The notes beneath the pieces were generated by a model. That model made no database searches and was not told where the DNA came from. It saw only the letters and a program-made list of their open reading frames with translations. The position numbers and the translations under genes are program-made. Below are positions 28,367 to 37,195 of a DNA stretch of 64,000 bases, in pieces (positions within the stretch are counted from its first letter, which is position 1; each line of letters starts with the position of its first letter). Source of the DNA: Arthrobacter sp. M4 (GTDB lineage: Bacteria > Actinomycetota > Actinomycetes > Actinomycetales > Micrococcaceae); the NCBI RefSeq assembly GCF_020251205.1, contig NZ_JAIWYX010000005.1, positions 186,001-250,000 of the forward strand, given 5' to 3'.

Positions 28367-28858
28367 CCGGGTGAGTGCCACCTCGACAGCCTCCGATAAT
28401 CAGGTCATCAGTCCCTGGCTTTGCGCGGAGGCGGATTGCTTGAAGGCCTATCTTCCTGGTGCTTCTGGTGCTGGGCATATGGCAGCGCCCGACGTTGCGG
28501 CCTCAAGAGGGGCAGTCGGTGGGGACGGCGTTTGTGCATCAGCAAGCCTCGAAGGTGATAGGCACCGCGGTTGGTCCTGACGAGACGGATACGTCCGACG
28601 TCGTGCCGGCAGGTGCCGGGGCCGCGGCCCCGACAGGAGAGATGATCTGCATCGACTCGCTCCTGGAAAGCGGGAGGTGGCGCGCCCGAGGCTTGAGCGA
28701 ACTGTCCTTCCACATTCAGGCTATTCCCGCCCGACGACGGCAGGCAAGGAAAATGCCGACCTCACCTTCAACTGCGTCTAGCTTGGCAGGGGACTGGGTA
28801 CCTGTAGTTGAAAGCTGATTTTGCTCAGAAGCAATCCGCCGATACGAGGAGGACCACC
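28367..28858. other. Intergenic stretch without a convincing gene
   Basis: About 490 bases. Open frames exist on both strands (for example plus 28459-28818) but none has a ribosome site or a recognisable product. It holds a 16-bp perfect palindrome CGGGGCCGCGGCCCCG (28617-28632). The last about 40 bases carry the AGGAGG site of the oxidoreductase gene. Confidence 0.5.
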
Positions 28859-31384
28859 ATGGTGGACCGCATTGCTGAGATATGGGGAACACGGACGCCG
28901 TACGGCAAGGACGGGCAGTGGCCAGTGCGTGTGGACCGGAAGATGGCAGACGGAGTGGATGCGGACACTGTGGATCGCTGGTTCCAGTCTGCCTGCCTGC
29001 TTTGCAGCAACGGATGTGCTTGCGACATAGCCGTGAAGGACGGCGCGATGGTGGGGATCCGCGGCCGCGCCGATGATCGGGTGAACCACGGCCGGCTGGG
29101 GCCCAAGGGTTTGTTCGGAAGCTGGCAGGGAATGTCCCACCCGGACAGGCTCACCTCTCCGCTCATCCGACGGAACGGGAAACTTCAGGAATGCAGCTGG
29201 GACGAGGCCATGGAACGGGTGGTGGAACGCAGCCGCTCCCTGCTGACAGAGAAGGGCCCACTCAGCCATGGCTTCTACACCAGCGGCCAACTGTTCCTGG
29301 AGGAGTATTACGCTCTCGCCGTCATTGGGAAAGCGGGAGTCGGGACGCCCCACATGGATGGGAACACCCGGCTATGCACGGCCACCGCCGCATCGTCCTT
29401 GAAGGAGTCATTCGGGGCAGACGGACAGCCTGGCTCCTACCGGGATATCGACAGCTGTGAGGCGTTATTCCTTTTCGGCCACAACATGGCGGAGACGCAG
29501 ACGGTTTTGTGGTCGCGCGTCCTGGATCGTTTGGCTGGACCGGACAGGCCTGCCCTTGTGTGCGTTGATCCGCGCGACACTGACGTAGCCCGACACGCCG
29601 ATGTCCATTTGGCGATCAACCCGGGCACCAACCTGGCCCTCATGAATTCCCTGGTGCGGGAGCTCCTGCACAACGGATGGGTGGACGAGGACTATGTCCG
29701 GGCCCACACAGTGGGCCTGGAGGAACTGGCCTCCGTAGTGGAGCAGTGGACACCAGAGGCCGCGGGTTCCCTGTGCGGAGTGGACCCCGGGCTGATACGG
29801 GAAGCGGCGCGGATCTTTGGGACTACGGACCGGGTTTTGTCCACGGTCCTGCAGGGCTTTTATCAGTCTTCCCAGGCCACGGCCTCAGCCTGCCAGGTCA
29901 ACAATTTGCACCTGCTTCGCGGAATGCTCGGCAACCCAGGGCGTGGATTACTGCAAATGAACGGGCAGCCCACCGCACAAAACAACCGGGAATGCGGTGC
30001 CGACGGCGACCTCCCGGGTTTCCGGAACTGGGCCAACCCGGAGCATGTTCAGCAGTTGGCCTCCCTGTGGAACGTCGACCCGTTGGTGATCCCGCACTGG
30101 GCCGATCCAACCCACGCGATGCAGATCTTCCGATACGCCGAGCAAGGCTCCGTCAAGTTCCTGTGGATTTCCGCCACAAACCCGGCGGTGTCGCTGCCGC
30201 AACTGTCCCGCATCCGAAACATCCTGGCCAAGCCGGAACTGTTTGTTGTGGTGCAGGACCTGTACCTCACCGAAACCGCGGAGGTGGCCGACGTCGTGCT
30301 TCCAGCGGCGGGCTGGGGTGAGAAGACGGGCACATTCACCAACGTCGATCGCACTGTCCACCTGTCCGACAAGGCGGTAGAGCCGCCGGGGGAGGCCCGT
30401 AGCGATTTGGACATTTTCCTGGACTACTCGCGCCGGATGGGGTTCACGACATTGGACGGATCACCCCTGCTGGATTGGAGCGGACCGGAGGATGCGTTCG
30501 AGGCGTGGAAGGAGTGCTCCCGCGGACGGCCGTGCGACTACACCGGGATCACGTACCAGCTTCTTCGCGGCGGCAGCGGCATTCAATGGCCCTGCACCGA
30601 CTCCCCGCCCAGCGGCACTGAGCGGCTTTATAGTGACGGCACCTTCCCCACCGAACCGTCCTATTGCGAAAGCTACGGGCACGATTTGCTGACAGGAGCG
30701 AATGTTGGACCGGTGGCGTTCAAGGCCATGGCGCCCTCCGGCCGCGCCATCCTGAAGGCCGCCGATTATTCACCACCGCATGAAATGCCCGACGAGGAAT
30801 ACCCGCTCCGCTACACCACAGGCCGTACTGCCTACCAGTTTCACACCCGGACCAAAACCGGTCGATCACGTCAATTGCGCGCCGCTGCCCCCTCCGCGTG
30901 GGTGGAGATGAGCGTGAGTGACGCGGAGGCGGCAGGCCTTGCCGAGGGGGATATCGTCCGGGTGGTCTCCCGTAGGGGTGAGCTGCAGGTCCCGCTCCGT
31001 ATCGGTGATGTGCGGGCCGGAACGGTTTTTGCGCCCTTCCACTACGGGTACTGGGACGCGGCGGCAGGGTTGGGCGCAGGTTCCACGGTGTCCGCTTCCT
31101 CAGCGCCCCACACCACCGCGGCGAACGAGCTGACAATCACCGAGTGGGATCCGGTATCCAAACAGCCGGTGTTCAAGAACGCGGCGGTTCGGATCGAGAA
31201 AATCTCCGACGGCGACCGCCCGGCTCCGGCGCCAACTACGACGGCGTCCCGGCCCGCCGTCGTCGATCATCAGGCAGTCCCGCCCGGGCGGGCAGTTCCG
31301 GGAGAGCGGGCTGTTCCGCCCACTTTGGGCGGGGCGGATGCGGAGGCTGAAGAATTCATTGGCGGGGAAGGAGAGCCGGCATGA
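28859..31384 (+). CDS. Molybdopterin-dependent oxidoreductase (nitrate reductase/formate dehydrogenase-like)
   Basis: 841 residues from ATG 28859 (AGGAGG 6 nt upstream). DMSO-reductase-family fold. The N-terminal Fe-S motif is C-LL-C-SNG-C (residues about 43-50), but the fourth ligand position reads NHGRLGPKG, Gly in place of Cys. It has the FGHNMAETQTVLWSR, FLWISATNPAVSLPQ and GWGEKTGTFTNVDRTVHLS motifs, plus the C-terminal molybdopterin-dinucleotide domain (YTTGRTAYQFHTRTKTGR). The tail is Pro-rich and disordered. There is no Tat signal, so it is cytosolic. It overlaps a helical partner gene by 4 nt. Substrate unknown; assimilatory nitrate reductase or a formate dehydrogenase-like role is possible. 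Confidence 0.88.
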   Translation: MVDRIAEIWGTRTPYGKDGQWPVRVDRKMADGVDADTVDRWFQSACLLCSNGCACDIAVKDGAMVGIRGRADDRVNHGRLGPKGLFGSWQGMSHPDRLTSPLIRRNGKLQECSWDEAMERVVERSRSLLTEKGPLSHGFYTSGQLFLEEYYALAVIGKAGVGTPHMDGNTRLCTATAASSLKESFGADGQPGSYRDIDSCEALFLFGHNMAETQTVLWSRVLDRLAGPDRPALVCVDPRDTDVARHADVHLAINPGTNLALMNSLVRELLHNGWVDEDYVRAHTVGLEELASVVEQWTPEAAGSLCGVDPGLIREAARIFGTTDRVLSTVLQGFYQSSQATASACQVNNLHLLRGMLGNPGRGLLQMNGQPTAQNNRECGADGDLPGFRNWANPEHVQQLASLWNVDPLVIPHWADPTHAMQIFRYAEQGSVKFLWISATNPAVSLPQLSRIRNILAKPELFVVVQDLYLTETAEVADVVLPAAGWGEKTGTFTNVDRTVHLSDKAVEPPGEARSDLDIFLDYSRRMGFTTLDGSPLLDWSGPEDAFEAWKECSRGRPCDYTGITYQLLRGGSGIQWPCTDSPPSGTERLYSDGTFPTEPSYCESYGHDLLTGANVGPVAFKAMAPSGRAILKAADYSPPHEMPDEEYPLRYTTGRTAYQFHTRTKTGRSRQLRAAAPSAWVEMSVSDAEAAGLAEGDIVRVVSRRGELQVPLRIGDVRAGTVFAPFHYGYWDAAAGLGAGSTVSASSAPHTTAANELTITEWDPVSKQPVFKNAAVRIEKISDGDRPAPAPTTTASRPAVVDHQAVPPGRAVPGERAVPPTLGGADAEAEEFIGGEGEPA

Positions 31385-31839
31385 ACCTGTCCGTATACCT
31401 GGGGCTTCTGCACAAAGCCGAGCAGACGTTGGCCGACTCTTTCCGGCAGGTCGCAAAGGGGCATGGTGAGGAGCCTGACGTGCACTTCCTCTGCCAGACG
31501 CTGGCCAAACAGTGCGACGAACACCAGCGGGCACTCCAACCTTTGGTGGACCGTTACGGCGAAACACCGGAAGCGGAACCCGAGCGGCTGCATGCGGAGG
31601 GACTTAGTGAAACCCGTCAGGGTCCCGTTGGGCTTTTGCGGGACCTGCAGGACCTGTATCTGCTGGCGAGTTTGGTGGATATCACCTGGGGCATGGTCAA
31701 ACAGGCGGGACAGGCCTTGCGGGATTCGGAGATGCTGGCGGTGGTGGACCAGTGTGACAAGCAGACAGCCGTCCAGCTCGCCTGGCTCCAATCACGCATG
31801 CGGCAGGCCGCACCCCAGGCCCTACTGGTGGCGGAGTAG
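31381..31839 (+). CDS. Helical partner of the molybdopterin oxidoreductase
   Basis: 152 residues; its ATG overlaps the oxidoreductase stop (ATGA). Predicted four-helix-bundle pattern (LGLLHKAEQTLADSFRQVAKGH, KQCDEHQRALQPLVDRYGE, LDLQDLYLLASLVDITWGMVKQ-like helices) with His/Glu spacing reminiscent of ferritin-like or chaperone bundles. The tight coupling suggests a dedicated maturation or electron-transfer helper (inference). Confidence 0.65.
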   Translation: MNLSVYLGLLHKAEQTLADSFRQVAKGHGEEPDVHFLCQTLAKQCDEHQRALQPLVDRYGETPEAEPERLHAEGLSETRQGPVGLLRDLQDLYLLASLVDITWGMVKQAGQALRDSEMLAVVDQCDKQTAVQLAWLQSRMRQAAPQALLVAE

Positions 31840-31869
31840 ATCGATTACCTGCTTAGGCGCGTGTGTCGT

Positions 31870-32532
31870 TTAGGCGCCTGTCTCGCGGTGGGGTTGCGCC
31901 ACGGGCTTAGACTCCGCTGAACGGATCTCCCGAAGGAAGACCGAGGCGCCCACGATGACCGCGACGGCCAGGAATTCGCTTTGCCAGTTCTGGAAAGACT
32001 CGAACCAGAACTGGGATGTGCCTAAGTAATCCCACACCGTGGCGGCTGGCTGGCCGTGGGCCAATTGCTCTTCGCTGTACAGGCGCGCGCCACCCAGCGC
32101 GTGGGCAACGAAGGACCCCACGAAAAGGATAAAGAATAGGGCGGACAGGGAATGCTCGTAGATTTTCAGGGCCCAGCCTCCCCTGCGAACGGGCCAAGGC
32201 GTGTTTTGCCCTATTGATGCAGTGCGCGGGTCCTGGTCCTGCGGGGCCGGCTTGTCTACTGGTTTGGATTCCGAAGAGCCCTTTTGGAACAAATACGCAG
32301 TCAGCACCACGTACATGCCCATCTGCAGGAATTCCGATTCCCAGTTCTCAAAAGTTGCCTCAACAAACGCCCCCGTTGTGAGGAATTCCACGAGCGAAAC
32401 GGCCGGCTGCCCATGGGCCTGCTGGTCTTCGCTGTAGGCGGCAGCTCCGGAGATCACCATTCCGCCGAAGAAGATCAGGAACAGGGCAATATTGGTCAAC
32501 AACAGTCCGCGATCACGGATCCACGTCTTCAT
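31870..32532 (-). CDS. DUF6766-type membrane protein
   Basis: 220 residues from ATG 32532 (GGAGGT 3 nt upstream); the frame extends upstream but the extra part looks non-coding. Four membrane segments in two similar halves: each half has a helix (LLLTNIALFLIFFGGMVIS; SALFFILFVGSFVAHALGG), a YSE-(D/E)-Q-x-AHGQPA loop, and an E-(N/S)-W-(E/Q)-SEFL segment before the next helix. The internal duplication is clear. The family is common in soil bacteria; its function is unknown. Confidence 0.75.
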   Translation of the reverse strand: MKTWIRDRGLLLTNIALFLIFFGGMVISGAAAYSEDQQAHGQPAVSLVEFLTTGAFVEATFENWESEFLQMGMYVVLTAYLFQKGSSESKPVDKPAPQDQDPRTASIGQNTPWPVRRGGWALKIYEHSLSALFFILFVGSFVAHALGGARLYSEEQLAHGQPAATVWDYLGTSQFWFESFQNWQSEFLAVAVIVGASVFLREIRSAESKPVAQPHRETGA

Positions 32533-32624
32533 CGCACCTCCGCTTGTCCTATGGTCTCGATAGCCCTGGGCGATGTCGACATCACGCGTGATCCGCGGCG
32601 TGGTGCGGGTTGCTGGGCGCCGTG

Positions 32625-33170
32625 TCATATCCGGGCTATGGCTTCGTCAAGGCTGAGGATTGGCTGCCGATACTCACTCGAGAGGATGCCCAGCATATTC
32701 CGGGCTGATTCTGGGTCCTCGGAAGCGAGTGCCTCCCTTGCATAGGCCACGCGAATGTTGTGGGCAAAGGCGTCGGCGCCAGTCTGGGCCACACAGTTGT
32801 GGGCCGAAACCCCGGCGAGGATGGCGCCGTCGACCTTCCAATTCCGCAGCCGCAGCAAAAGGTCTGTGCCCAGAAAGGCGCTGTCCCTTGTTTTGACCAA
32901 TTGGGAGAGGCCGTCCACGTGAAGCCCCGGAACAAAATCGGCTTGCCTGCTGCCCCGGAAGATGAAGCCTTGGTCATCATCCAGCATATTGAGCGTCCAC
33001 GTAGACCGATCCCGTTCATGTTCAGTCTTGACGAGCACAACAGGAGCTCCCTTGTCCGACGCCGCAGAAATTAGCCCGTTACAGGCTTTGACCACGCTGG
33101 CCTGCCTTTTCCTTAGCCCGGGAGCCTCAAAGTAGGCATTCTGCATGTCAATGATCAGAACGGCCATCAT
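32625..33170 (-). CDS. Isochorismatase-family cysteine hydrolase
   Basis: 181 residues. Catalytic triad of the family: Asp in LIIDMQNAYF, Lys in LVKTRDSAFLGT, and Cys in AGVSAHNCVAQTGADAF with the usual cis-peptide context. These enzymes hydrolyse amides, ureas or vinyl ethers (nicotinamide, biuret, isochorismate and others); the substrate here is not evident. No strong ribosome site before the two consecutive ATGs. Confidence 0.85.
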   Translation of the reverse strand: MMAVLIIDMQNAYFEAPGLRKRQASVVKACNGLISAASDKGAPVVLVKTEHERDRSTWTLNMLDDDQGFIFRGSRQADFVPGLHVDGLSQLVKTRDSAFLGTDLLLRLRNWKVDGAILAGVSAHNCVAQTGADAFAHNIRVAYAREALASEDPESARNMLGILSSEYRQPILSLDEAIARI

Positions 33171-33250
33171 GGCGCTTGCACGCTGGACGGGCGGGTCTCC
33201 GGCAAGTTCTTCAGCAGTGTGTCCTCCCCTGCCTTCTGGGGGTTAACGGG

Positions 33251-33276
33251 GTCCGGGCGGGGTTCCCCGCCCGGAC
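33251..33276. terminator. Strong GC hairpin
   Basis: GTCCGGGCGGGG-TT-CCCCGCCCGGAC, perfect 12-bp arms, between the small membrane protein gene and the isochorismatase gene. Very stable and probably a terminator of the small membrane protein transcript, though no T-run follows. Confidence 0.65.
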
Positions 33277-33328
33277 GCCCGAACCTTGTTTCAACTGGGG
33301 GTGATTGCCTCCGTCTAGCTGTATCCGG

Positions 33329-33490
33329 TCAAATCCGGCTGCCGCGGGAGCGGCCGAAGACCCAGCCGAGGACGGCCAGAATCAGCAGGATGATGCCTAC
33401 CCACAATAGGAAGTTCAATGCGGAATTGAATCCTCCGACCAGGAGCAGAACGATTGCGATAATGCCGACGATGGCCAGCAGTCCATTCAT
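33329..33490 (-). CDS. 53-residue two-helix membrane protein
   Basis: Start at ATG 33490, with AAAGGA upstream. Two hydrophobic helices (LLAIVGIIAIVLLLVGGF; NFLLWVGIILLILAVLGWVFG) with a basic tail SRGSRI. It resembles small stress-associated membrane proteins of soil bacteria. The longer frame upstream is Arg-rich and unlikely to be translated. Confidence 0.65.
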   Translation of the reverse strand: MNGLLAIVGIIAIVLLLVGGFNSALNFLLWVGIILLILAVLGWVFGRSRGSRI

Positions 33491-33721
33491 AGGTTTCCAT
33501 CCTTTCAGGACGTCACACCTTTTGGGCCGGCGATATTTCGCCGGTGCCTCCCGCTGGGTGCGGCGGTCTTTCCGTATGGTCCGTCCCTCCCGTTCTAGGA
33601 ACCCCAGTCTTGGACGGATCATTAGTAAGCATACTGATGAAATGCTGAAATGGCACCCCTTAGGTGAATTTTTGGCTAGTTGGGGTGTTGCGTGCCGTGA
33701 GGACAGGCCTCGGACCAGCTG
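33491..33721. other. Intergenic region
   Basis: About 230 bases between the small membrane protein (minus) and the 3' end of the FadR-type regulator (minus). It holds the promoter of the membrane protein; AT-richer tracts lie near 33620-33680. No further gene seen. Confidence 0.4.
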
Positions 33722-34429
33722 CTAGGCGGTAGTCCCGTGGACGTACTTCTCGTAGTCTTCGTAGGTCTGGTCCATGTGCTCATCCATGGCCTTGCGGGCA
33801 GTTTCCGAATCGCCAGTCAGGATGGCCTCCAGGACTCGGCGGTGGAACGCAATCGCGTGCTCTTGAATCTCTGGAACAGCGGAGGTGGCACGACGGGCGA
33901 CGTACAGCAGTTGGCCCAGTTGCGCGAACAACGCCCTGACGAACGGGTTCCCTGAGGCTTTGAGGATGGCGTCGTGGAAATCGATGTCCGCCGCGACGAA
34001 TCCCTCGAGGTCTCCGGAGGAGTGGAAATGCTCCATGTCCTGCACGGCCTGCCGCATGCGCTCGACGTCCTCATCGGTGTGGCGCCTGGCCGCTAGTCCC
34101 GCCGCACCCGTTTCCACCATGCGGCGCATCTCGATAAGGCCTACGGCCACCTCGTCCGCGCCATTGCCGTGGGCAGCCGCACGGAGGATTGCGTCCAGTC
34201 CGGTCCAGTTGTCCGTGGGATTGACGAACGTGCCCCGACCAGCCTTCACATACAGGATGTTTTGCGCTCGAAGAGCCTTGAGGGCCTCACGCACTGTGAG
34301 CCTGCTGACGTCGTTCCGGGCCGCGAGTTCGAGCTCGGTGGGGATGGCGTCGTGGGGCTTGAGCCGCCCGGCAAGGATGTCGTCCAGCAGGGCATCGACG
34401 ACGTCGTCGACGAGAGTCCTGCGGCCCAT
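33722..34429 (-). CDS. FadR-type GntR transcriptional regulator (FCD domain)
   Basis: 235 residues from ATG 34429. N-terminal winged helix (residues about 1-70: DAIPTELELAARNDVSRLTVREALKALRAQ, GRGTFVNP) and an all-helical FCD ligand domain whose metal/acid-binding residues fall in DIDFHDAILKASGN and EHAIAFHRRVLEA. Such proteins sense organic or sugar acids and repress catabolic operons. No target gene lies beside it; the palindrome at 18496-18514 is of the right type. Confidence 0.88.
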   Translation of the reverse strand: MGRRTLVDDVVDALLDDILAGRLKPHDAIPTELELAARNDVSRLTVREALKALRAQNILYVKAGRGTFVNPTDNWTGLDAILRAAAHGNGADEVAVGLIEMRRMVETGAAGLAARRHTDEDVERMRQAVQDMEHFHSSGDLEGFVAADIDFHDAILKASGNPFVRALFAQLGQLLYVARRATSAVPEIQEHAIAFHRRVLEAILTGDSETARKAMDEHMDQTYEDYEKYVHGTTA

Positions 34430-34778
34430 GGCGTGTCCCAACTTCCTGAATTTCCACTACCCGAGCGGCTCAGCGGCCAGGTTGGCACCGCCGTCGGTCT
34501 TTTGATTCTTTCAGAAGTTGCGCCGCGACTTCGACGCCGTCCGCAGATCGGGCGCCGGGATTACTGCGGGGGACGGTCGACGGCGGTGCGCTCCACCGCG
34601 GCAAGTGTCGCCTCGCCTGGTTCGGCTGGCGTCTGCGGCCACGAGTGGAATCATGTCAATTGTGTTTTGTCCATCACATTCCTGCCCACTTTCTGTGGGC
34701 CTTGGATAGACTCGACGGCGGCTGCCTCAGAGACGAAGTGGCTACACGATTCTCAATAATCAAAGAAAGCAATGACGC
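34430..34778. other. Divergent intergenic region
   Basis: About 350 bases between the FadR-type regulator (minus) and a small plus-strand gene; it holds both promoters. Just before the small gene, 16 bases (34764-34779) are identical to the leader and start of the lactate dehydrogenase gene (35874-35889), here opening a frame of only five codons. Confidence 0.45.
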
Positions 34779-34982
34779 ATGATCTTTGAATCACACTCTA
34801 TGACCCTGAAAATCTGGGACCGCTCCACGATGAACCACACGCTGGATGCCGCAATTCATGACATTTCCACCAAGGCAAACGCCCCCAAGGACCAGGTCAA
34901 AGTAACCCGCAGCGGACCGAATGTGTTTACCCTCAGCCTCGCCGGCGAATTTGCCAGGGAAGCTGTACCGCAGGCTGGCTAG
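34779..34982 (+). CDS. Small hypothetical protein
   Basis: 67 residues from ATG 34779; in-frame ATGs at 34800 and 34830 are alternatives. The core (HTLDAAIHDISTKANAPKDQVKVTR, GPNVFTLSLAGEF) reads as one helix and two strands. Weak ribosome site. A strong terminator follows at 35022-35062, supporting a real transcript. Confidence 0.5.
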   Translation: MIFESHSMTLKIWDRSTMNHTLDAAIHDISTKANAPKDQVKVTRSGPNVFTLSLAGEFAREAVPQAG

Positions 34983-35021
34983 CCTGCGGCGAGCTGGCAT
35001 AATCCGCCCAATAACTGAAAC

Positions 35022-35062
35022 TGCAAAATGCCGCCGCAACATTCTTGCGGCGGTATTTTGCA
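35022..35062. terminator. Bidirectional intrinsic terminator
   Basis: Arms TGCAAAATGCCGCCGCAA and TTGCGGCGGTATTTTGCA around CATTC: 17 Watson-Crick pairs and one G-T. The A-tract on one side and the T-tract on the other make it work in both directions, between the convergent small gene and the LldR-like regulator. Confidence 0.85.
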
Positions 35063-35063
35063 T

Positions 35064-35768
35064 TTACTGCCGCGTGTTTTCCGGCGTGTTTTCCGGGGCG
35101 CTCTGCGCGTAATACCCCTCGATATGCTCGGCAATAAGACGCGAAGCAAGTTCGGCGTGGCCATTCCCAATGGCTTTGAGAATTTCTTCGTGTTCGGTGC
35201 GGAGCCGGGCCAATGCAGACTCCCAACTTGGCAGTCTGGACATGACGTTCGCGGTGTAGACTTGGATGGCCTCGCGGAGCGAAGCCAGCATTGCACTTAC
35301 CACCACGTTGTCAGCCGCTTTAGCCAGGGCAAGGTGGAAGCGGACATCAAGGTCAAGGAAGGCTCCCGTGTCCGCCGTGGCGCGCATTCCCTCCAGCAAC
35401 TCTTCCGCCTCCGCCAGGCCAGGTGAATCCGGCTGAGCGTGTGCGGCGGCCCATGATTCCAGCAGAACTCGGGTCTGGACCACGTCCGCTACGGGGAGGT
35501 GTTGCGTTGCCATGTGAAGCCGGATCGCGGAGGCGAGGGCCGCCGTCGGTTCAGCGATGACTACCGTCCCGGCATCCGGGCCGGACCCGACTCCCGCACG
35601 AACGACGCCCATGGCTTCGAGGATCCGCACAGCCTCACGGACCGAGGTGCGGGACACGCCCAGCTGCTCCGCCAGGGCGCGCTCGGCCGGGAGCCTTCCT
35701 CCAAGGACCAATTTGCCGCTGGAGAGTTGGGCCTCCACCCATTCGAGGACCAGCTGATGTGCACGCAT
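35064..35768 (-). CDS. lldR: LldR-like FadR/GntR regulator
   Basis: 234 residues. Winged helix at about 1-70 (GGRLPAERALAEQLGVSRTSVREAVRILEAMG) and FCD domain (DLDVRFHLALAKAADN, RTEHEEILKAIGNG). It is divergent from an L-lactate dehydrogenase gene, with two palindromes of the LldR consensus TGGTC-N-GACCA between them. Expected role: repressor relieved by L-lactate. The C-terminal tail ends in repeats (APENTPENTRQ), and its stop touches the terminator hairpin. Confidence 0.85.
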   Translation of the reverse strand: MRAHQLVLEWVEAQLSSGKLVLGGRLPAERALAEQLGVSRTSVREAVRILEAMGVVRAGVGSGPDAGTVVIAEPTAALASAIRLHMATQHLPVADVVQTRVLLESWAAAHAQPDSPGLAEAEELLEGMRATADTGAFLDLDVRFHLALAKAADNVVVSAMLASLREAIQVYTANVMSRLPSWESALARLRTEHEEILKAIGNGHAELASRLIAEHIEGYYAQSAPENTPENTRQ

Positions 35769-35786
35769 GGGGAAATAGTACCTTGC

Positions 35787-35801
35787 TGTGGTCTGACCAC
35801 A
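35787..35801. promoter_or_regulatory. LldR-type operator 1
   Basis: TGTGGTC-T-GACCACA, perfect 7-bp arms, 18 bases upstream of the lldR-like start. Confidence 0.85.
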
Positions 35802-35810
35802 TGGATTAGA

Positions 35811-35827
35811 GTGTGGTCAGACCACAC
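35811..35827. promoter_or_regulatory. LldR-type operator 2
   Basis: GTGTGGTC-A-GACCACAC, perfect 8-bp arms. Centre-to-centre distance to operator 1 is 25 bases, so two dimers could bind cooperatively and cover both divergent promoters. Confidence 0.85.
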
Positions 35828-35881
35828 TTCCGCTAAGGCGGATCCACACCCATGCGTAGTCCACAGGAGCTGGAGAAAGCA

Positions 35882-37177
35882 ATGACGCACACCGTTGAAC
35901 CGAGCACTTTGGCGACTCCCGCCGTCGGACTTTCACCGCGGAAGCTGCCTCCGGCACTCCGGCGGCGCGTCCCCAGATACTCCGATCTTGCGCCGTTGAT
36001 GCAGTTCAAGAAGCCCGAATTCAGCAAGGCTGCGCGGCTCAATCGGGCAAGCACCATCTGGGAACTTCGTGACATTGCCAAGCGGAGGACACCCAAGGCT
36101 CCATTCGACTACACGGACGGGGCGGCGGAATCGGAGCTCACGCTGCGTCGAGCCCGGGAAGCCTTCCAGGACATCGAATTCCGTCCGGGCATCCTTCGGG
36201 ACGTCTCCAGCATCGACCTCAGCACCGAGATTTTGGGCCAGGAGTCGAGGCTGCCCGTGGGAATCGCGCCCACCGGCTTTACGCGGATGATGCAGTCGGA
36301 AGGGGAATACGCGGGCTCCCAGGCGGCTGAGGCTGCTGGCATCCCCTATACCTTGTCAACGATGGGCACGGCGTCCATCGAAGACGTTGCCGCGGCAGCG
36401 CCCGCAGGCCGCAACTGGTTCCAGCTGTACCTCTGGACTGACCGCGAGCGATCCCTCGAACTGATCGAGCGCGCAGCCAAGGCCGGCAACGATACGTTGA
36501 TGGTGACTGTTGATACCGCGGTGGCGGGGGCACGCCTGCGCGACGTTCGCAATGGCTTGACTATCCCGCCGGCACTCACGCTGAAGACCGTGCTGGATGC
36601 CTCCTACCGGCCCGCATGGTGGATCAACTTCCTCACGCATGAGCCACTGACGTTTGCTTCCCTGTCCCGGTACTCAGGCACGGTGGCGGAACTGATCAAC
36701 TCCATGTTCGATCCCACCCTGACCTTCGACGACCTGGACTGGCTGCGGGACACCTGGAAGGGGAACCTGGTGGTCAAGGGAATCCAGACGGTGGACGATG
36801 CCCGCAAGGTTGTAGACCATGGGGCGGACGGCATTGTGCTGTCCAACCATGGCGGACGCCAACTGGATCGCGCGCCGATCCCGCTCCACTTGCTGCCCGA
36901 GGTTTCCGCGGCGTTGAAGGCGGCCAACAGCAAAGCTGCAATCATGCTGGACACGGGCATCATGAGCGGTGCGGACATTGTTGCCGCGCTTGCCCTCGGT
37001 GCGGACTTCACCCTGATCGGCCGCGCCTACCTCTACGGCCTGATGGCCGGCGGCCGGGCTGGCGTGGACAGGGCCATCCAGATTCTGGAGAAGGACATGG
37101 CCCGCACCATGGCGCTGCTGGGGGTCAGCAGGATCTCGGAGCTGAATCCGGACCACGTGAGGCTACTGGGTCGGTAG
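35882..37177 (+). CDS. lldD: L-lactate dehydrogenase (FMN alpha-hydroxy-acid oxidase family)
   Basis: 431 residues from ATG 35882 (GGAG 6 nt upstream). FMN-dependent TIM barrel: [54 protein letters not shown], and the active-site SNHGGRQLD with the catalytic His and Arg, followed by [19 protein letters not shown]. It oxidises L-lactate (or a related 2-hydroxy acid) to the keto acid, passing electrons to quinone or oxygen. The divergent LldR-like gene and operators favour L-lactate; the N-terminal extension of about 60 residues is usual in actinobacterial members. Confidence 0.9.
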   Translation: MTHTVEPSTLATPAVGLSPRKLPPALRRRVPRYSDLAPLMQFKKPEFSKAARLNRASTIWELRDIAKRRTPKAPFDYTDGAAESELTLRRAREAFQDIEFRPGILRDVSSIDLSTEILGQESRLPVGIAPTGFTRMMQSEGEYAGSQAAEAAGIPYTLSTMGTASIEDVAAAAPAGRNWFQLYLWTDRERSLELIERAAKAGNDTLMVTVDTAVAGARLRDVRNGLTIPPALTLKTVLDASYRPAWWINFLTHEPLTFASLSRYSGTVAELINSMFDPTLTFDDLDWLRDTWKGNLVVKGIQTVDDARKVVDHGADGIVLSNHGGRQLDRAPIPLHLLPEVSAALKAANSKAAIMLDTGIMSGADIVAALALGADFTLIGRAYLYGLMAGGRAGVDRAIQILEKDMARTMALLGVSRISELNPDHVRLLGR

Positions 37178-37195
37178 CTGTGGGATCATGCGTCC

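Noticed and set aside
28617..28632. 16-bp perfect palindrome CGGGGCCGCGGCCCCG
   Set aside because: Very GC-rich and isolated from any gene start or end; likely chance or a minor hairpin.
28459..28818. 119-codon plus-strand frame
   Set aside because: No ribosome site, odd composition, no family features; it ends shortly before the oxidoreductase start. A competing minus frame is no better.
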